Shown: in pieces, positions 27,013 to 36,171 of the stretch | How the letters are laid out: each line of letters opens with the position of its first letter | Position numbering within the stretch: position 1 is the first letter of the stretch | Assembly: GCA_039815685.1 (NCBI GenBank) | Contig: JBCBYV010000020.1 | Location: 1 to 64,000 of the forward strand | Origin: Thermohalobaculum sp039815685 | GTDB lineage: Bacteria > Pseudomonadota > Alphaproteobacteria > Rhodobacterales > Rhodobacteraceae | Direction of reading: 5' to 3' | DNA: 64,000 bases | Translations under genes and position numbers: made by a program | The notes under the pieces: model-generated | Told to the model about the DNA's origin: nothing | The model's database searches: none | The model's input: only the letters and a program-made list of their open reading frames with translations

Positions 27013-27024
27013 GGTTGGGAGGGG

Positions 27025-27753
27025 TCAGAATTCGTCGCGGAAGGTGCCGAGGGCGAGGCCCGAGCCGTTGAAGAAGGTGAGGCTTCGCTCGCGGATCTGC
27101 CAGCTGCGGGTGTCGCGCAGAAGGCGGAGGAAGCGCTGCTCGGTCTCCGCAAGTGCCGGGGTGCAGCCGCGCCGGGTGAACTCCGCCGGCGCGAAGCTCA
27201 GGGTCTCGGCCGTCAGTGTGGCGCGGCTCGAGAACAGATTGCAGCCCGTGTCGCCCTTGACCCGGCCATCATCGTCGATCTCGATCTGCACCACCGCCAC
27301 GCGGGGCAGGTCAGCCTGTGCGAAGCTCTCGAGCCGCCATTTCCGGTTGAGCGGAGAAGCCTCGCGCCGATCCTGCAGCACCGGGTTCTCGAGAAAGATC
27401 GCCGTCTCCCCGAAATCGAGCACCGGGTCGAGGCGGAGGTCGTGGGCGTCCTCATAGAGCGTGTTGCGGCCGGAGAGGAGCCGGGCGGTGACGCGATACT
27501 GCCCGCCCCGTGGTGCGAGGGCCGGATCGACGGCGAGGCGGAAGGGCAGGGGGCGGGTCGCGGGCGACAGAATCTGGCGCGCAAGCTCCCGCGCGCCGAG
27601 GGGGCCACGGCCGATATCGGCGATGCTGACCTCGACCAGTGTATCGCGCGTGATGCGGGTCTCCTCGGGCCAGTCGACCGTACCCTCGACGATGGCGAAC
27701 TGGGCGGCAGCCGGGCTGCAGAAGAGGACGAGGACGAGAACGAGCAGGCGCAT
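27025..27753 (-). CDS. exported YbaY-type domain + META domain protein
   Basis: A 242-residue secreted protein. Signal peptide MRLLVLVLVLFCSPAAAQ (cleavage about residue 18). Residues about 20-115 resemble the YbaY/YscW lipoprotein domain: VEGTVDWPEETRITRDTLVE, ADIGRG, LARQIL and PLPFRLAVDPA. Residues about 140-240 form a META/HslJ domain: WRLESF, then DDDGRVKGDTGCNLFSS with the typical G-x-GCN-F turn, TRRGCTPALAETEQRFLRLL. META proteins occur in heat-shock, motility and novobiocin-resistance contexts. Start chosen at the ATG at 27753, with GGAG upstream; 37 extra in-frame codons upstream are not signal-like. The two cysteines of the META part are kept. Confidence 0.8.
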   Translation of the reverse strand: MRLLVLVLVLFCSPAAAQFAIVEGTVDWPEETRITRDTLVEVSIADIGRGPLGARELARQILSPATRPLPFRLAVDPALAPRGGQYRVTARLLSGRNTLYEDAHDLRLDPVLDFGETAIFLENPVLQDRREASPLNRKWRLESFAQADLPRVAVVQIEIDDDGRVKGDTGCNLFSSRATLTAETLSFAPAEFTRRGCTPALAETEQRFLRLLRDTRSWQIRERSLTFFNGSGLALGTFRDEF

Positions 27754-27870
27754 CGGCGGATCTCCGGCGGCGGGACGCCATGGAGAGGGCCACCGAAAGG
27801 CGCGAGGTGCAAGGGGCACGGGCGGTAGGATGGAGTTCCACCCCACCGCACAAAGGCGCTGCAAGGTGCC

Positions 27871-30369
27871 TCAGCCGTCGACGCGGATCCGGGCGTTCGT
27901 CGGGTCATAGGGGCTCTCGGCCACCACCTCGGCTGCATAGCGCTCGCGGAACATCAGGCAGTCGAGCTTCTGGCCGGGCTCGGCCAGCCCGGGCTCCACA
28001 TAGCCGATGCCGATCTGCTTGCCCGCCGCCACGGACCAGCCGCCGGAGGTGAGCCGCCCAACCTTGCGCCCCTCCGCGAAGAGCGCCTCGCGCCCCCAGG
28101 GGTCCGCATCCGCCGGCCCGTCGATCAGCACGGTCACGCATTTTGCGCGAATGCCGGTCTCGTTCATCGCGGCCTTGCCCTTGAACGCCTTCGACTGGTC
28201 GATGAAGCGGGTGAGATCCGCCTCGAGCGGCGTGGCGTCGCGGCCGAGATCCGAGCCGAAGGCGCGGTATGACTTCTCCTGGCGGAGCCAGTTCTGCGCG
28301 CGTGCCCCGCAGAGCGTGAGGTCGACCTTCTCGCCCTCGGCCATCAGCCGGTCGAAGAGGTGGTTCTGCATCTCGATAGGGTGGTGGATCTCCCAGCCGA
28401 GCTCGCCCGTATAGGCCACGCGGATGGCCATGGTCGTGACCATGCCGAGGTCGAGCTTGCGCATCGAGAGCCAGGGGAAGCGCTTGTTCGAAAGTGCCGT
28501 GCCGGGGTCCGCATCCATCACGAGCGGGCGCAGAAGCTCGCGGCTCTTCGGGCCGGCGATGGCGAAGACGCCGATCGAGGAGGTCACGTCCTGCACCTCG
28601 ATCCAGCCGAACTCGCCCCGCTTCTTCTCTGCCATCTTCGCGAGGTAGTCGCTGTCGTAGAGCTGGGCGGCCCCGGCCGAGACCAGATAGTAGCTGTCCT
28701 CGCCCATGCGCACGATGGTAAACTCCGTGCGCACCGTCCCCGCCTCGGTCAGCGCGTAGGTCAGGTTGATCCGATCGACCTTGGGCAGCTTGTTGCAGGT
28801 CAGCCAGTCGAGGAAAGCCGTCGCCCCCGGGCCCGTGACGCGGTGCTTGGTGAAGGCGGTCGCATCGAAGAGGCCGACGCCCTCGCGCACGGCCCGCGCT
28901 TCCGCCTCCGCATACTGCCACCAGGCGCCGCGGCGGAAGGAGCGGCTGTCATGGTCAAAACCCTCCGGCGCGTCCTTCGGCCCGAAATAGACCGGCCGCT
29001 CCCAGCCGTTCACCTGGCCGAACTGCGCGCCAGCAGCCTTCATCCGATCATAGCTTGGGGCGGTGCGCAGCGGCCGGCAGGCGGGGCGCTCCTCGTCCGG
29101 ATGGTGGAGGACGTAGACATGCTCATACGCCTCCTCGTTCTTCCGGGCCGCGTATTCGCGGTTCATCCAGCGCCCGAAGCGGCGCGGGTCGAGCGAGAAC
29201 ATGTCGATCTCGGCCTCGCCCTCCGTGATCATCTGGGCGAGGTAATGTCCCGTGCCGCCCGCCGCTGTGATCCCGAACGAGAACCCTTCGGCGAAGTAGA
29301 AGTTCTCCACCCCCGGCGCAGGTCCGACCAGCGGGTTGCCGTCCGGCGTGTAGCAGATCGGGCCGTTGTAATCGTCCTTCAGCCCCACCTCCTCCGATGA
29401 CGGGATGCGATGGATGAAGGACGTGTACTCCTCCTCGATCCGCTCGAGATCTAGCGGCAGGAGATCGGCGCGGAACGTCTCCGGCACGCCATGCACTGCC
29501 CAGGCGGGGGCGTTCCGCTCGTAGGGCCCGAGGATCCATCCGCCCCGCTCCTCGCGCACATACCACTTGGCGTCCGCGTCGCGCAGCACCGGGTGCTCGC
29601 CATTCGTCGAGCGCCACTGCACCAGCGCCGGGTCGGGCTCGGTCACGATGTACTGGTGCTCGACCGGGATCGCGGGGATGTAGCAGCCGACCATCGCGGC
29701 CGTCCGCTGGGCGTGGTTCCCGGTTGCGGTGATCACCACCTCCGCCTCGATCTCGAAGGCCTCCCCGTTCATGACGAGGTTGCCGCCCTTTTCCATCATG
29801 GTGTGGCCTTCGACGATCCAGTGCCCGTTCTGGCGTCGGAAGCCGTTGACCTGAGCCTTGCGCACGATCTCGACGCCCCGTTGGCGCGCGCCCTTGGCCA
29901 TCGCCTGCGTGACGTCTGCGGGGTTAATGTAGCCGTCCGTCGGGTGGTAGATCGCACCGACCAGATCCTCGGTCCGCACCAAGGGATAGCGGTCCTTGAT
30001 CTCGTCGGGCGTCAGCCACTCATAGGGGATTCCGATGCTCTCCGCCGTCGTGGCATAGAGCATGTATTCGTCCAGCCGCTCCCGGCTCTGCGCCATGCGC
30101 AGATTGCCGACGACCGAGAAGCCGGCGTTCAGCCCCGTCTCCTCCTCCAGGGTCTTGTAGAACTTTATGGAGTAGTCGTGGATGTGGCTCGTCGCGTAGC
30201 TCATGTTGAAATACGGCAGCAGGCCCGCGGCATGCCAGGTGCTGCCCGCCGTCAGCTCGTCGCGCTCCAGCAGCAGCGTATCGGTCCAGCCCGCCTTCGC
30301 CAGGTGATAGGCGATCGAGCACCCGACGGCGCCCCCACCAACCACAACCGCCCGTGCCTGCTTGCGCAT
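27871..30369 (-). CDS. dimethylglycine/sarcosine dehydrogenase-like FAD oxidoreductase with GcvT domain
   Basis: An 832-residue flavoenzyme of the DMGDH/SARDH family, which demethylates N-methyl glycines and passes the one-carbon unit to tetrahydrofolate and electrons to ETF. The N-terminal FAD Rossmann motif is VVVGGGAVGCSIAYHLAKAG (about 8-27), then AGSTWHAAGLL (about 40) where DMGDH-family enzymes attach FAD covalently to histidine; the His in WHAAG is present. The C-terminal half (about 430-830) is a GcvT/aminomethyltransferase folate-binding domain. GGAGGGA precedes the ATG at 30369. The product could also be another N-methyl amine dehydrogenase; the exact substrate is uncertain. An ETF-QO that would receive electrons is encoded at 38830. 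Confidence 0.9.
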   Translation of the reverse strand: MRKQARAVVVGGGAVGCSIAYHLAKAGWTDTLLLERDELTAGSTWHAAGLLPYFNMSYATSHIHDYSIKFYKTLEEETGLNAGFSVVGNLRMAQSRERLDEYMLYATTAESIGIPYEWLTPDEIKDRYPLVRTEDLVGAIYHPTDGYINPADVTQAMAKGARQRGVEIVRKAQVNGFRRQNGHWIVEGHTMMEKGGNLVMNGEAFEIEAEVVITATGNHAQRTAAMVGCYIPAIPVEHQYIVTEPDPALVQWRSTNGEHPVLRDADAKWYVREERGGWILGPYERNAPAWAVHGVPETFRADLLPLDLERIEEEYTSFIHRIPSSEEVGLKDDYNGPICYTPDGNPLVGPAPGVENFYFAEGFSFGITAAGGTGHYLAQMITEGEAEIDMFSLDPRRFGRWMNREYAARKNEEAYEHVYVLHHPDEERPACRPLRTAPSYDRMKAAGAQFGQVNGWERPVYFGPKDAPEGFDHDSRSFRRGAWWQYAEAEARAVREGVGLFDATAFTKHRVTGPGATAFLDWLTCNKLPKVDRINLTYALTEAGTVRTEFTIVRMGEDSYYLVSAGAAQLYDSDYLAKMAEKKRGEFGWIEVQDVTSSIGVFAIAGPKSRELLRPLVMDADPGTALSNKRFPWLSMRKLDLGMVTTMAIRVAYTGELGWEIHHPIEMQNHLFDRLMAEGEKVDLTLCGARAQNWLRQEKSYRAFGSDLGRDATPLEADLTRFIDQSKAFKGKAAMNETGIRAKCVTVLIDGPADADPWGREALFAEGRKVGRLTSGGWSVAAGKQIGIGYVEPGLAEPGQKLDCLMFRERYAAEVVAESPYDPTNARIRVDG

Positions 30370-30561
30370 GACGTCCCTCCGACCGCCCAAATTGTGCCAC
30401 GGTGCGGAACCACCGTGCACGCGCAAGCTGAGGCATTGAAGACGCGAAGGCGATTGATCATGCGACCTTACCTCCACCAAAATCGACATTCGGATGACGG
30501 GGGTGGCGGCGGCCCTTGGCAGCGGCCGAAACATGCCACCACAAGCGGGGGCGAGGAGGTC

Positions 30562-31953
30562 ATGGGCCTCTGGGGCAACCTCTTCGCCGGACTGCGGCTC
30601 GCTCTCTTCCTGCCGGTCGACGATGACGCCTTCGACGCCCGCGGTCGCGCCGTCCTCTTCCTCTGGTGCGCCCTCGCGATAATGTTAGTTGTCTGCGAGT
30701 ACCTGATCACGCGGCCGGTGGCGGGCATATCTACTTACGGGCTCACAGTTAACATCGCCGACTTCTTCGTGGCGATCTTGGCGCTCCGCCTGACGGCGCT
30801 GGCGGTAGGACTTCGCGACCAGCTTGCGGCTTTCGAGGTGCGGGTGCTGCCCTCACTGCTGCTCGCTACAGCCTTCGCTTATTCCTCCTTTCTCATACTG
30901 CCCTGGATCTACCAGACATGGGAGGACTGGGCCCTGACCGCCTACTACACGGTCTGGGTCGGTGCTCTCCTCCTACCGGCACCTGCAATCCTGCGGAGCG
31001 TCCGCCGTCTGCCAGGCGGCAGCGTCCGCCGCGGGCTCGCAGCAGCGACGGTCTTCACTGCGGCAAGCTACGCCGCGGATACCATGCTGATGGACGGCCT
31101 GCTCTTCGAGAGGGACATGTCAGCGTTCGAGGAGGCGCAGGAGGGGCTTGCCGATGGCGGCTCGCTGACCCCCGAGATGGCGCCGGATATTGAGGGCACC
31201 TACTACGCCCAGCCCGCGCTCCTCGAGACCGAGCTTTCCGGAATCAGGCCGGGTGTGCCGGGGGAGGTCGAGCTCTTCGCCATCGTCGCCGGCCTATACC
31301 CTGAGGAACGGGTCTTCATGCGGGAGGTCGAGGCCGTCGGCGACATCGTGGCCGAACGTTTTGGCGCGGAAGGTCGCGTCGTTCGTCTGCTGAACTCGAA
31401 GGCTGAGCCTGAGCGCCACCCGCTTGCCAACCTCCGCAATATGCGCAGCGCTGCCGAGCGCATCGGGGCGGCCATGAATCCGGAGGACGTTCTGCTCGTC
31501 TTCCTCACCTCGCACGGCTCGCCGGGCGTCATCTCCACGGGCTACACGTTCCCTATGGACGAGATCTACGTGTCGGATGTCGCGGAGGTCCTGGAGACCA
31601 CCGGCGCGGGTGCCAGCGTCGTGGTCGTCTCCTCCTGCTATTCGGGGTCCTTCGTTGCGGGTCTCGAAGCGCCGGACCGGCTGATCATCACCGCCTCCGC
31701 CGCGGACCGGACGTCATTTGGCTGCAGCGATGACCGCGAATGGACCTATTTCGGCGAGGCGCTCTTCGCCCGAGCGCTAACCGAGACGGGCGACTGGCGT
31801 AGCGCGTTCGACCGGGCGCGCGATCTCGTGACGGAGTGGGAGGAGGCCGAGGGCAAGAAGCCCTCCCAACCCCAGGTGAGTCTTGGCGCTGGAATGGGCC
31901 CGGCCCTCGATGCCCTGGCCGAGCAGCACGCGGGCGCCTTCGCCGCCCGCTGA
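30562..31953 (+). CDS. membrane-anchored C13 (legumain-like) cysteine peptidase
   Basis: A 463-residue protein with about five hydrophobic helices in residues 25-175 and a soluble C-terminal domain of the C13/caspase-like clan CD fold. The catalytic dyad is visible: His in FLTSHGSPGV (about 315) and Cys in VVVVSSCYSGSFVAG (about 355), each after a hydrophobic strand as in legumain, GPI transamidase and caspases. GAGGAGG precedes the ATG at 30562; a far longer open frame upstream is antisense to the flavoenzyme gene and not coding. It is divergent from that gene and convergent with a small exported protein. The substrate is unknown; envelope protein processing is an inference. Confidence 0.85.
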   Translation: MGLWGNLFAGLRLALFLPVDDDAFDARGRAVLFLWCALAIMLVVCEYLITRPVAGISTYGLTVNIADFFVAILALRLTALAVGLRDQLAAFEVRVLPSLLLATAFAYSSFLILPWIYQTWEDWALTAYYTVWVGALLLPAPAILRSVRRLPGGSVRRGLAAATVFTAASYAADTMLMDGLLFERDMSAFEEAQEGLADGGSLTPEMAPDIEGTYYAQPALLETELSGIRPGVPGEVELFAIVAGLYPEERVFMREVEAVGDIVAERFGAEGRVVRLLNSKAEPERHPLANLRNMRSAAERIGAAMNPEDVLLVFLTSHGSPGVISTGYTFPMDEIYVSDVAEVLETTGAGASVVVVSSCYSGSFVAGLEAPDRLIITASAADRTSFGCSDDREWTYFGEALFARALTETGDWRSAFDRARDLVTEWEEAEGKKPSQPQVSLGAGMGPALDALAEQHAGAFAAR

Positions 31954-31960
31954 TGCGAAA

Positions 31961-31999
31961 GGGGTGTGCCCGTGGGACGCAGGCACCCCCCTTCCTTCT
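31961..31999 (+). terminator. probable terminator of C13 peptidase gene
   Basis: GGGGTG (31961-31966) can pair with CACCCC (31984-31989), followed by the T/C-rich CTTCCTTCTTCTTC. It lies 7 bases after the peptidase stop, between convergent genes. The stem is short and alternative pairings exist. Confidence 0.4.
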
Positions 32000-32018
32000 T
32001 CTTCGCGCGCAGGTCCGT

Positions 32019-32396
32019 TCAGGCCAGGACGTCGTAGACGGCCATCCGCACGATATCGAGATCGTCGACCGCCACGATGTGGTCGCCGACCCGCACCCAG
32101 CGGGCGTTCTCGATGACCGGCAGCTCGTCCATCAGCTTCTCGGGAACGGCGTCGATGGGGGCTGCGGCGGGCATGCGCTCGCCTTCGACCAGCGCCTCCT
32201 CGACGCCGGCGGGCAGCGGGTTGGGGTCGGAGAATACCGCGGCGCGGCCGTAAAGGCGCTCCACGGTCTCGACGATCCCGCGCTTCACGTCGAAATCCGC
32301 GCGGCTCGTGTCGTGAATGGTCACCGTGTTCGTGGCGAGCGCGGCGCTGCCGCCGAGCAGGATGGCGAGGGCCGAACCGATCAGGGTGCGTTTCAT
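32019..32396 (-). CDS. small exported protein, unknown
   Basis: A 125-residue protein with a signal peptide (MKRTLIGSALAILLGGSAALA, cleavage about 21). AAGGAGG lies at ideal spacing before the ATG at 32396, strong evidence for translation. The mature region of about 100 residues is acidic and ends in RWVRVGDHIVAVDDLDIVRM, a short beta-hairpin that loosely recalls the C-terminus of DUF1236-type periplasmic proteins; I would not assign a family on this. It is in the same direction as the transglycosylase gene, whose stop is 95 bases upstream of its start, and convergent with the C13 peptidase. Confidence 0.7.
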   Translation of the reverse strand: MKRTLIGSALAILLGGSAALATNTVTIHDTSRADFDVKRGIVETVERLYGRAAVFSDPNPLPAGVEEALVEGERMPAAAPIDAVPEKLMDELPVIENARWVRVGDHIVAVDDLDIVRMAVYDVLA

Positions 32397-32491
32397 GACG
32401 AAACCTCCTTGGCTGGTGCCCGCCGAAGCGAGCTGACGCCCCTCAGAACGGGCGTCGCCTGCCAGTGGTTCCCAGAAACCTGACGCTCGCG

Positions 32492-33772
32492 TCAGCCGCG
32501 GGACGCGCGCACACGCTCCAAGAGCCGTCCGGAGATGTAGCCATCCGGCACCCGCCCGTTCGCCGCCTGCCAGGCGCGCACGGCCCCGCGGGTGTTCGGC
32601 CCGGCGATCCCGTCCACGCCCTTGGTGTCGAAGCCGTCGGCCGTCAGAAGCCGTTGCAGCTCCTCGGTTTCTCCCCGGCTGAGCGCCCGGTCCCCGCGCG
32701 GCCAGGCGGCCGCGAAGGGCGGCCCGCCTTCGAGCCTTTCGGCCAGATGCGCCACCGCCAGCGCATAGGAGGTCGCGTTGTTGTAGCGCTTGATCACCCG
32801 GAAGTTCTTGTAGGCGGCAAAGGCCGGGCCGTCTGCGCCCGCGGGCAGCAGGATCTCGACCCCCTCCGCTGCCGGCAGCGTGCCGCCCTGCGCGGGCCGG
32901 ATGCCGAGCGCCTCCCACTCCGCCGCCGTGCGCCGCGTGGATCCGTCTGCCAACAGGTAGTCAAAATTCGCGGGCAGCGTGATCTCCACAACCGCGGGCT
33001 CACCGGTCTCCCACCCAAACTTCGCGAGATAGTTCGCGGTCGAGGCCAGTGCGTCCGCGGCCGATGGGTCCCAGATATCCCGCCGTCCGTCGCCCGTGAA
33101 ATCGACTGCATAGGCCAGGAAGCTCGTGGGGATGAACTGCGTGTGCCCCATCGCCCCCGCCCAGGAGCCCACCATGGCCGAGGGCGCGATATCCCCCGCC
33201 TCGATGATCCTGAGCGCTGCGATCAGCTGCTCCTCGGCAAAGCGCCGCCGCCGCCCGTCCCAGGCCAGCGTCGCGAGCGAGCGCACCACCGACATGTCGC
33301 CGTAGTTCGCGCCATACGCGCTCTCGAGCCCCCAGATCGCTACGACCACATGACGGTCGACCCCGTAGCGCGCCTCGATCTCGGCGAGCAGCGTCCCGCG
33401 GCTGCGCATCGCCGCCCGGCCGTTCGCGATCCGCGTGTCGGACACCGCGCTGTCGAGATACTGCCAGATCGCGCGCGAGAACTCCGGCTGGAAGGCGTCG
33501 CGTTCGAGCACCGTCGGATTGGCGCGGAGGCCCGCAAAGCTCGCGTCCAGCGTCTGCGCCCCGATCCCCTCGGCCTGCGCGCGGCGGCGGAACGCGTCCT
33601 GCCACGCCTCGAAGGTCGCGAACTTGCCCGCCGTCAACGCCGCGGGCTCCGCCTTCGGCACCTCGGCCGGTGCGCCAGCTTGGGGCTGCGGTTCGGGTGT
33701 GACGGCCGTGCAACCGGTCGAGAGACCTGCGACAGTGAGAAGGATGGCTGCGGCAAGGGGATTTTTCGGCAC
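32492..33772 (-). CDS. mltB: lytic murein transglycosylase (MltB family) with peptidoglycan-binding domain
   Basis: Periplasmic enzyme that cleaves glycan strands with formation of 1,6-anhydroMurNAc. The 426-residue product has a lipoprotein signal (AAAILLTVAGLSTGC, lipobox STGC). The catalytic domain contains the glutamate in VAIWGLESAYGANYG (about 146) and the MltB signature GAMGHTQFIPTSF (about 209). A C-terminal peptidoglycan-binding domain (about 355-420) has GVDGIAGPNTRGAVRAWQ. Start is a GTG at 33772 with GAGG 8 bases before it, 10 bases after the NlpC/P60 stop, so the genes are an operon. Confidence 0.93.
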   Translation of the reverse strand: MPKNPLAAAILLTVAGLSTGCTAVTPEPQPQAGAPAEVPKAEPAALTAGKFATFEAWQDAFRRRAQAEGIGAQTLDASFAGLRANPTVLERDAFQPEFSRAIWQYLDSAVSDTRIANGRAAMRSRGTLLAEIEARYGVDRHVVVAIWGLESAYGANYGDMSVVRSLATLAWDGRRRRFAEEQLIAALRIIEAGDIAPSAMVGSWAGAMGHTQFIPTSFLAYAVDFTGDGRRDIWDPSAADALASTANYLAKFGWETGEPAVVEITLPANFDYLLADGSTRRTAAEWEALGIRPAQGGTLPAAEGVEILLPAGADGPAFAAYKNFRVIKRYNNATSYALAVAHLAERLEGGPPFAAAWPRGDRALSRGETEELQRLLTADGFDTKGVDGIAGPNTRGAVRAWQAANGRVPDGYISGRLLERVRASRG

Positions 33773-33782
33773 GCGGCGGTCC

Positions 33783-34790
33783 TCACGAAGCTTGTTCGGC
33801 CTTTCCCGGCACCGCCAGCGGCGGGTCCAGTGGTAACACATCTAGCATGGCCTCCGTGTCGAGACGCAAGATCGAGGTGATGTCCTTTCCCTCCTTCGCC
33901 GCGATACGGGCGGTCGTATCGGAGAGTGGTTCGCTCGCCACGGCCATGTGATGCGCGTTGGCGTGCAGCAGCCGGCGCTTGTCCTGCATCACGCCCACAT
34001 GCCCGGCCCAGAAGACGAGATCGCCGCGGCGAAGGGTGCCCCGCTCCGCGCGGTCGAGCCGGCTGATACCGGGCAGCTCGGCGGCCGCCTGCATGTCGCT
34101 GTCCCTGGGAAAGGCGCAGCCGGCAGTCGCAAGCGCCAACTGGATGAGTGACGAGCAATCCACACCATCCCCGCTTCGCCCGCCCCAGAGATAGGGCTGA
34201 CCGACCAGCGCCTCCGCCTCCGCGACCCAATCGGTCGCGCGATCCGTCAGCGGGCGGAGTTGCGCCATCGGCACGTAGCCGCCCGATGCGAGCCGGCCCA
34301 GAAGCCCGTTCGTGCCGGCGCCCTCCACGGCCTCCGCCACACACACCGCGGACGCCCAGGGGAGGCGCAGAGCCGCTGCTTTGATGTCGGGCGCTTCGAA
34401 GACCAGCGCTGCACGCGTCGCCACGCGGTGCGTCGGTCCATGCCCCGCGGATGCTGCGCTCTCGGCCAAGGCATACCCTACATAGCCGTCGATGCGGGAA
34501 CGGAGCCAGATCCAACCGTCCGCCTCGTCGTAGATCTCGATGGGCTCGCCGAAGGGAAGCTGGGTATCGATCCGCGCCATGGGGTCCGGCGAGGGCCGCA
34601 GATCCACGAGCGGCTCGGTGATGAGCCCTGCGCGCGGTCTCACATAACGTTCGGCGGGAATACGTGCTTCGAGCGCTGCGTCCGCCAGATCCTCGCGCGC
34701 CGGGGTGAGTCTCCGGTCGCAGCCCTCCGGCAGCCGCCAACGGGGCGCCACTGCAGCCGGATGCATCTCGCCGCTAACCGCCGCTGCCAT
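33783..34790 (-). CDS. NlpC/P60 (C40) peptidase with SH3-like domains
   Basis: A 335-residue murein or cell-wall-peptide endopeptidase. N-terminal bacterial SH3-like regions (about 35-180, e.g. GEPIEIYDEADGWIWLRS) precede an NlpC/P60 domain. That domain has its catalytic Cys in GVDCSSLIQLAL (about 208) and a His in FWAGHVGVM (about 265). The layout resembles YkfC-type enzymes that cut gamma-D-Glu-containing peptides. The ATG at 34790 has GGAGGG 5 bases upstream and overlaps the end of the leucyl aminopeptidase gene by 17 bases. No clear signal peptide is seen, which favours a cytoplasmic role in peptide recycling. Confidence 0.9.
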   Translation of the reverse strand: MAAAVSGEMHPAAVAPRWRLPEGCDRRLTPAREDLADAALEARIPAERYVRPRAGLITEPLVDLRPSPDPMARIDTQLPFGEPIEIYDEADGWIWLRSRIDGYVGYALAESAASAGHGPTHRVATRAALVFEAPDIKAAALRLPWASAVCVAEAVEGAGTNGLLGRLASGGYVPMAQLRPLTDRATDWVAEAEALVGQPYLWGGRSGDGVDCSSLIQLALATAGCAFPRDSDMQAAAELPGISRLDRAERGTLRRGDLVFWAGHVGVMQDKRRLLHANAHHMAVASEPLSDTTARIAAKEGKDITSILRLDTEAMLDVLPLDPPLAVPGKAEQAS

Positions 34791-36171
34791 AACGACCCTC
34801 CAGCACAGCCAGCAGCGCCCGGATCGCCTGCGCCTCCCCGCCCTTTGGCCGTCCGGGTTTCGGCTTCGGCGTCCAGCCATAGAGATCGAAATGGACCCAC
34901 TCGGCATTCCCACCCGCGAAGCGCTTGAGGAAGAGCGCTGCCGTGATCGCCCCGGCCATGCCGCCCGAGGGCGCGTTGTCCAGATCCGCGATCCCGGGCT
35001 CGATATCCGCCTCGTATCCCGGCCAGAGAGGGAGGGGCCAGACGGGGTCGGCGGTCCTACCGGCAGCCTCGACCAATTCCCCGCTCAACGCCTCGCTGTC
35101 GGTGAAGAACGGCACCACCTCGGGCCCCAACGCCACCCGCGCAGCCCCGGTCAGCGTCGCAAAGTCCGCGATCAGAGCGGGCTCATCCTCCGCCGCCACC
35201 GTCAGCGCGTCGGCCAGAACCAGCCGCCCCTCGGCATCCGTGTTGTTGATTTCGACCGTCAGGCTCGCGCGCGAGGTCAGGATGTCCCCCGGCCGGAAGC
35301 TTCCCCCCGAGACGGCGTTCTCCACCGCCGGGATCAGCACCCGCAACCGCACCGGCAGCGCCAGCGACATGATCATATGCGCGAGGCCAAGGGCATTGGC
35401 CGCCCCGCCCATATCCTTCTTCATCAGCGACATTGAGCCGCCGGGTTTGAGATTGAGCCCACCCGTATCGAAGCACACGCCCTTGCCAACCAGCGTGACC
35501 TTCGGGTTGCCCGGATCGCCCCAGGTGATGTCGAGCAGCCTCGGCGCCTCCGCCGCTGCGCGCCCGACCGTATGGATGAGCGGCAGGTTCGCCTCGAGCA
35601 GCGCCTCTCCCGTCGTGACCTCGATCTCGGCCCCGTCTCTTTCGGCCAGCCTGCGGGCCGCGGCCTCGAGGCCCTCGGGCCCCAGATCGTTGGCCGGCGT
35701 GTTGATCAGATCGCGTACGAAGAAGACGCCTTCCGCGATCACGCCGAGCCGCTCGCCATCCACGCCGTCCGGCACCAGCAGATCGGCCTCGCGCGTTGCC
35801 GACCCCTTCCGGTAACGCTCGAACCGGTAGCGCGCGAGCAGCCAGGCGAGAGCGGCTTCCTCTGCTTCCGCCGGTGGCAGGGATGTTGCGAGACGATAGG
35901 TTCCGGGCGGCGCCTCGGCGGCGAAGCGGCCGAGGGCGAACCGCACGCGCCGCCGTTCGGCAGCACTGCCCCAGCCCACCAGCACACTGCCGATCGCCCC
36001 CTCCGGCGTCGGCAGGATCACCGTCTGACCGAGCTTGCCGCGAAAGCCCTGCGCCTTCGCCCACGCAGCCCCTGGCGCCGGCAGCGACGCGATCCGCTCC
36101 TCGGCCGCCTCGCTCGGGATCAGGTGGATATCGACGGGCGGCCCTTCTGGCGCATCGTCGGTTTCGCTCAT
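34774..36171 (-). CDS. leucyl aminopeptidase family protein (M17)
   Basis: Two-metal aminopeptidase of the M17 family, 465 residues. The catalytic block starts with VGKGVCFDTGGLNLKPGGSM (about 228; Lys and Asp metal ligands) and continues with MKKDMGGAA and the signature NTDAEGRLVLADAL (about 307). The N-terminal domain is shorter than in E. coli PepA. It removes N-terminal residues from peptides in the cytoplasm. It is the first gene of an operon with the NlpC/P60 peptidase (overlapping) and MltB, which suggests it finishes degradation of murein-derived or other peptides (inference from context). Confidence 0.93.
   Translation of the reverse strand: MSETDDAPEGPPVDIHLIPSEAAEERIASLPAPGAAWAKAQGFRGKLGQTVILPTPEGAIGSVLVGWGSAAERRRVRFALGRFAAEAPPGTYRLATSLPPAEAEEAALAWLLARYRFERYRKGSATREADLLVPDGVDGERLGVIAEGVFFVRDLINTPANDLGPEGLEAAARRLAERDGAEIEVTTGEALLEANLPLIHTVGRAAAEAPRLLDITWGDPGNPKVTLVGKGVCFDTGGLNLKPGGSMSLMKKDMGGAANALGLAHMIMSLALPVRLRVLIPAVENAVSGGSFRPGDILTSRASLTVEINNTDAEGRLVLADALTVAAEDEPALIADFATLTGAARVALGPEVVPFFTDSEALSGELVEAAGRTADPVWPLPLWPGYEADIEPGIADLDNAPSGGMAGAITAALFLKRFAGGNAEWVHFDLYGWTPKPKPGRPKGGEAQAIRALLAVLEGRYGSGG

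Noticed and set aside
29491..30561. N-terminal extension of the C13 peptidase frame
   Set aside because: It would overlap the flavoenzyme gene in antisense, is His/Arg-rich and lacks a ribosome site; the ATG at 30562 has GAGGAGG.
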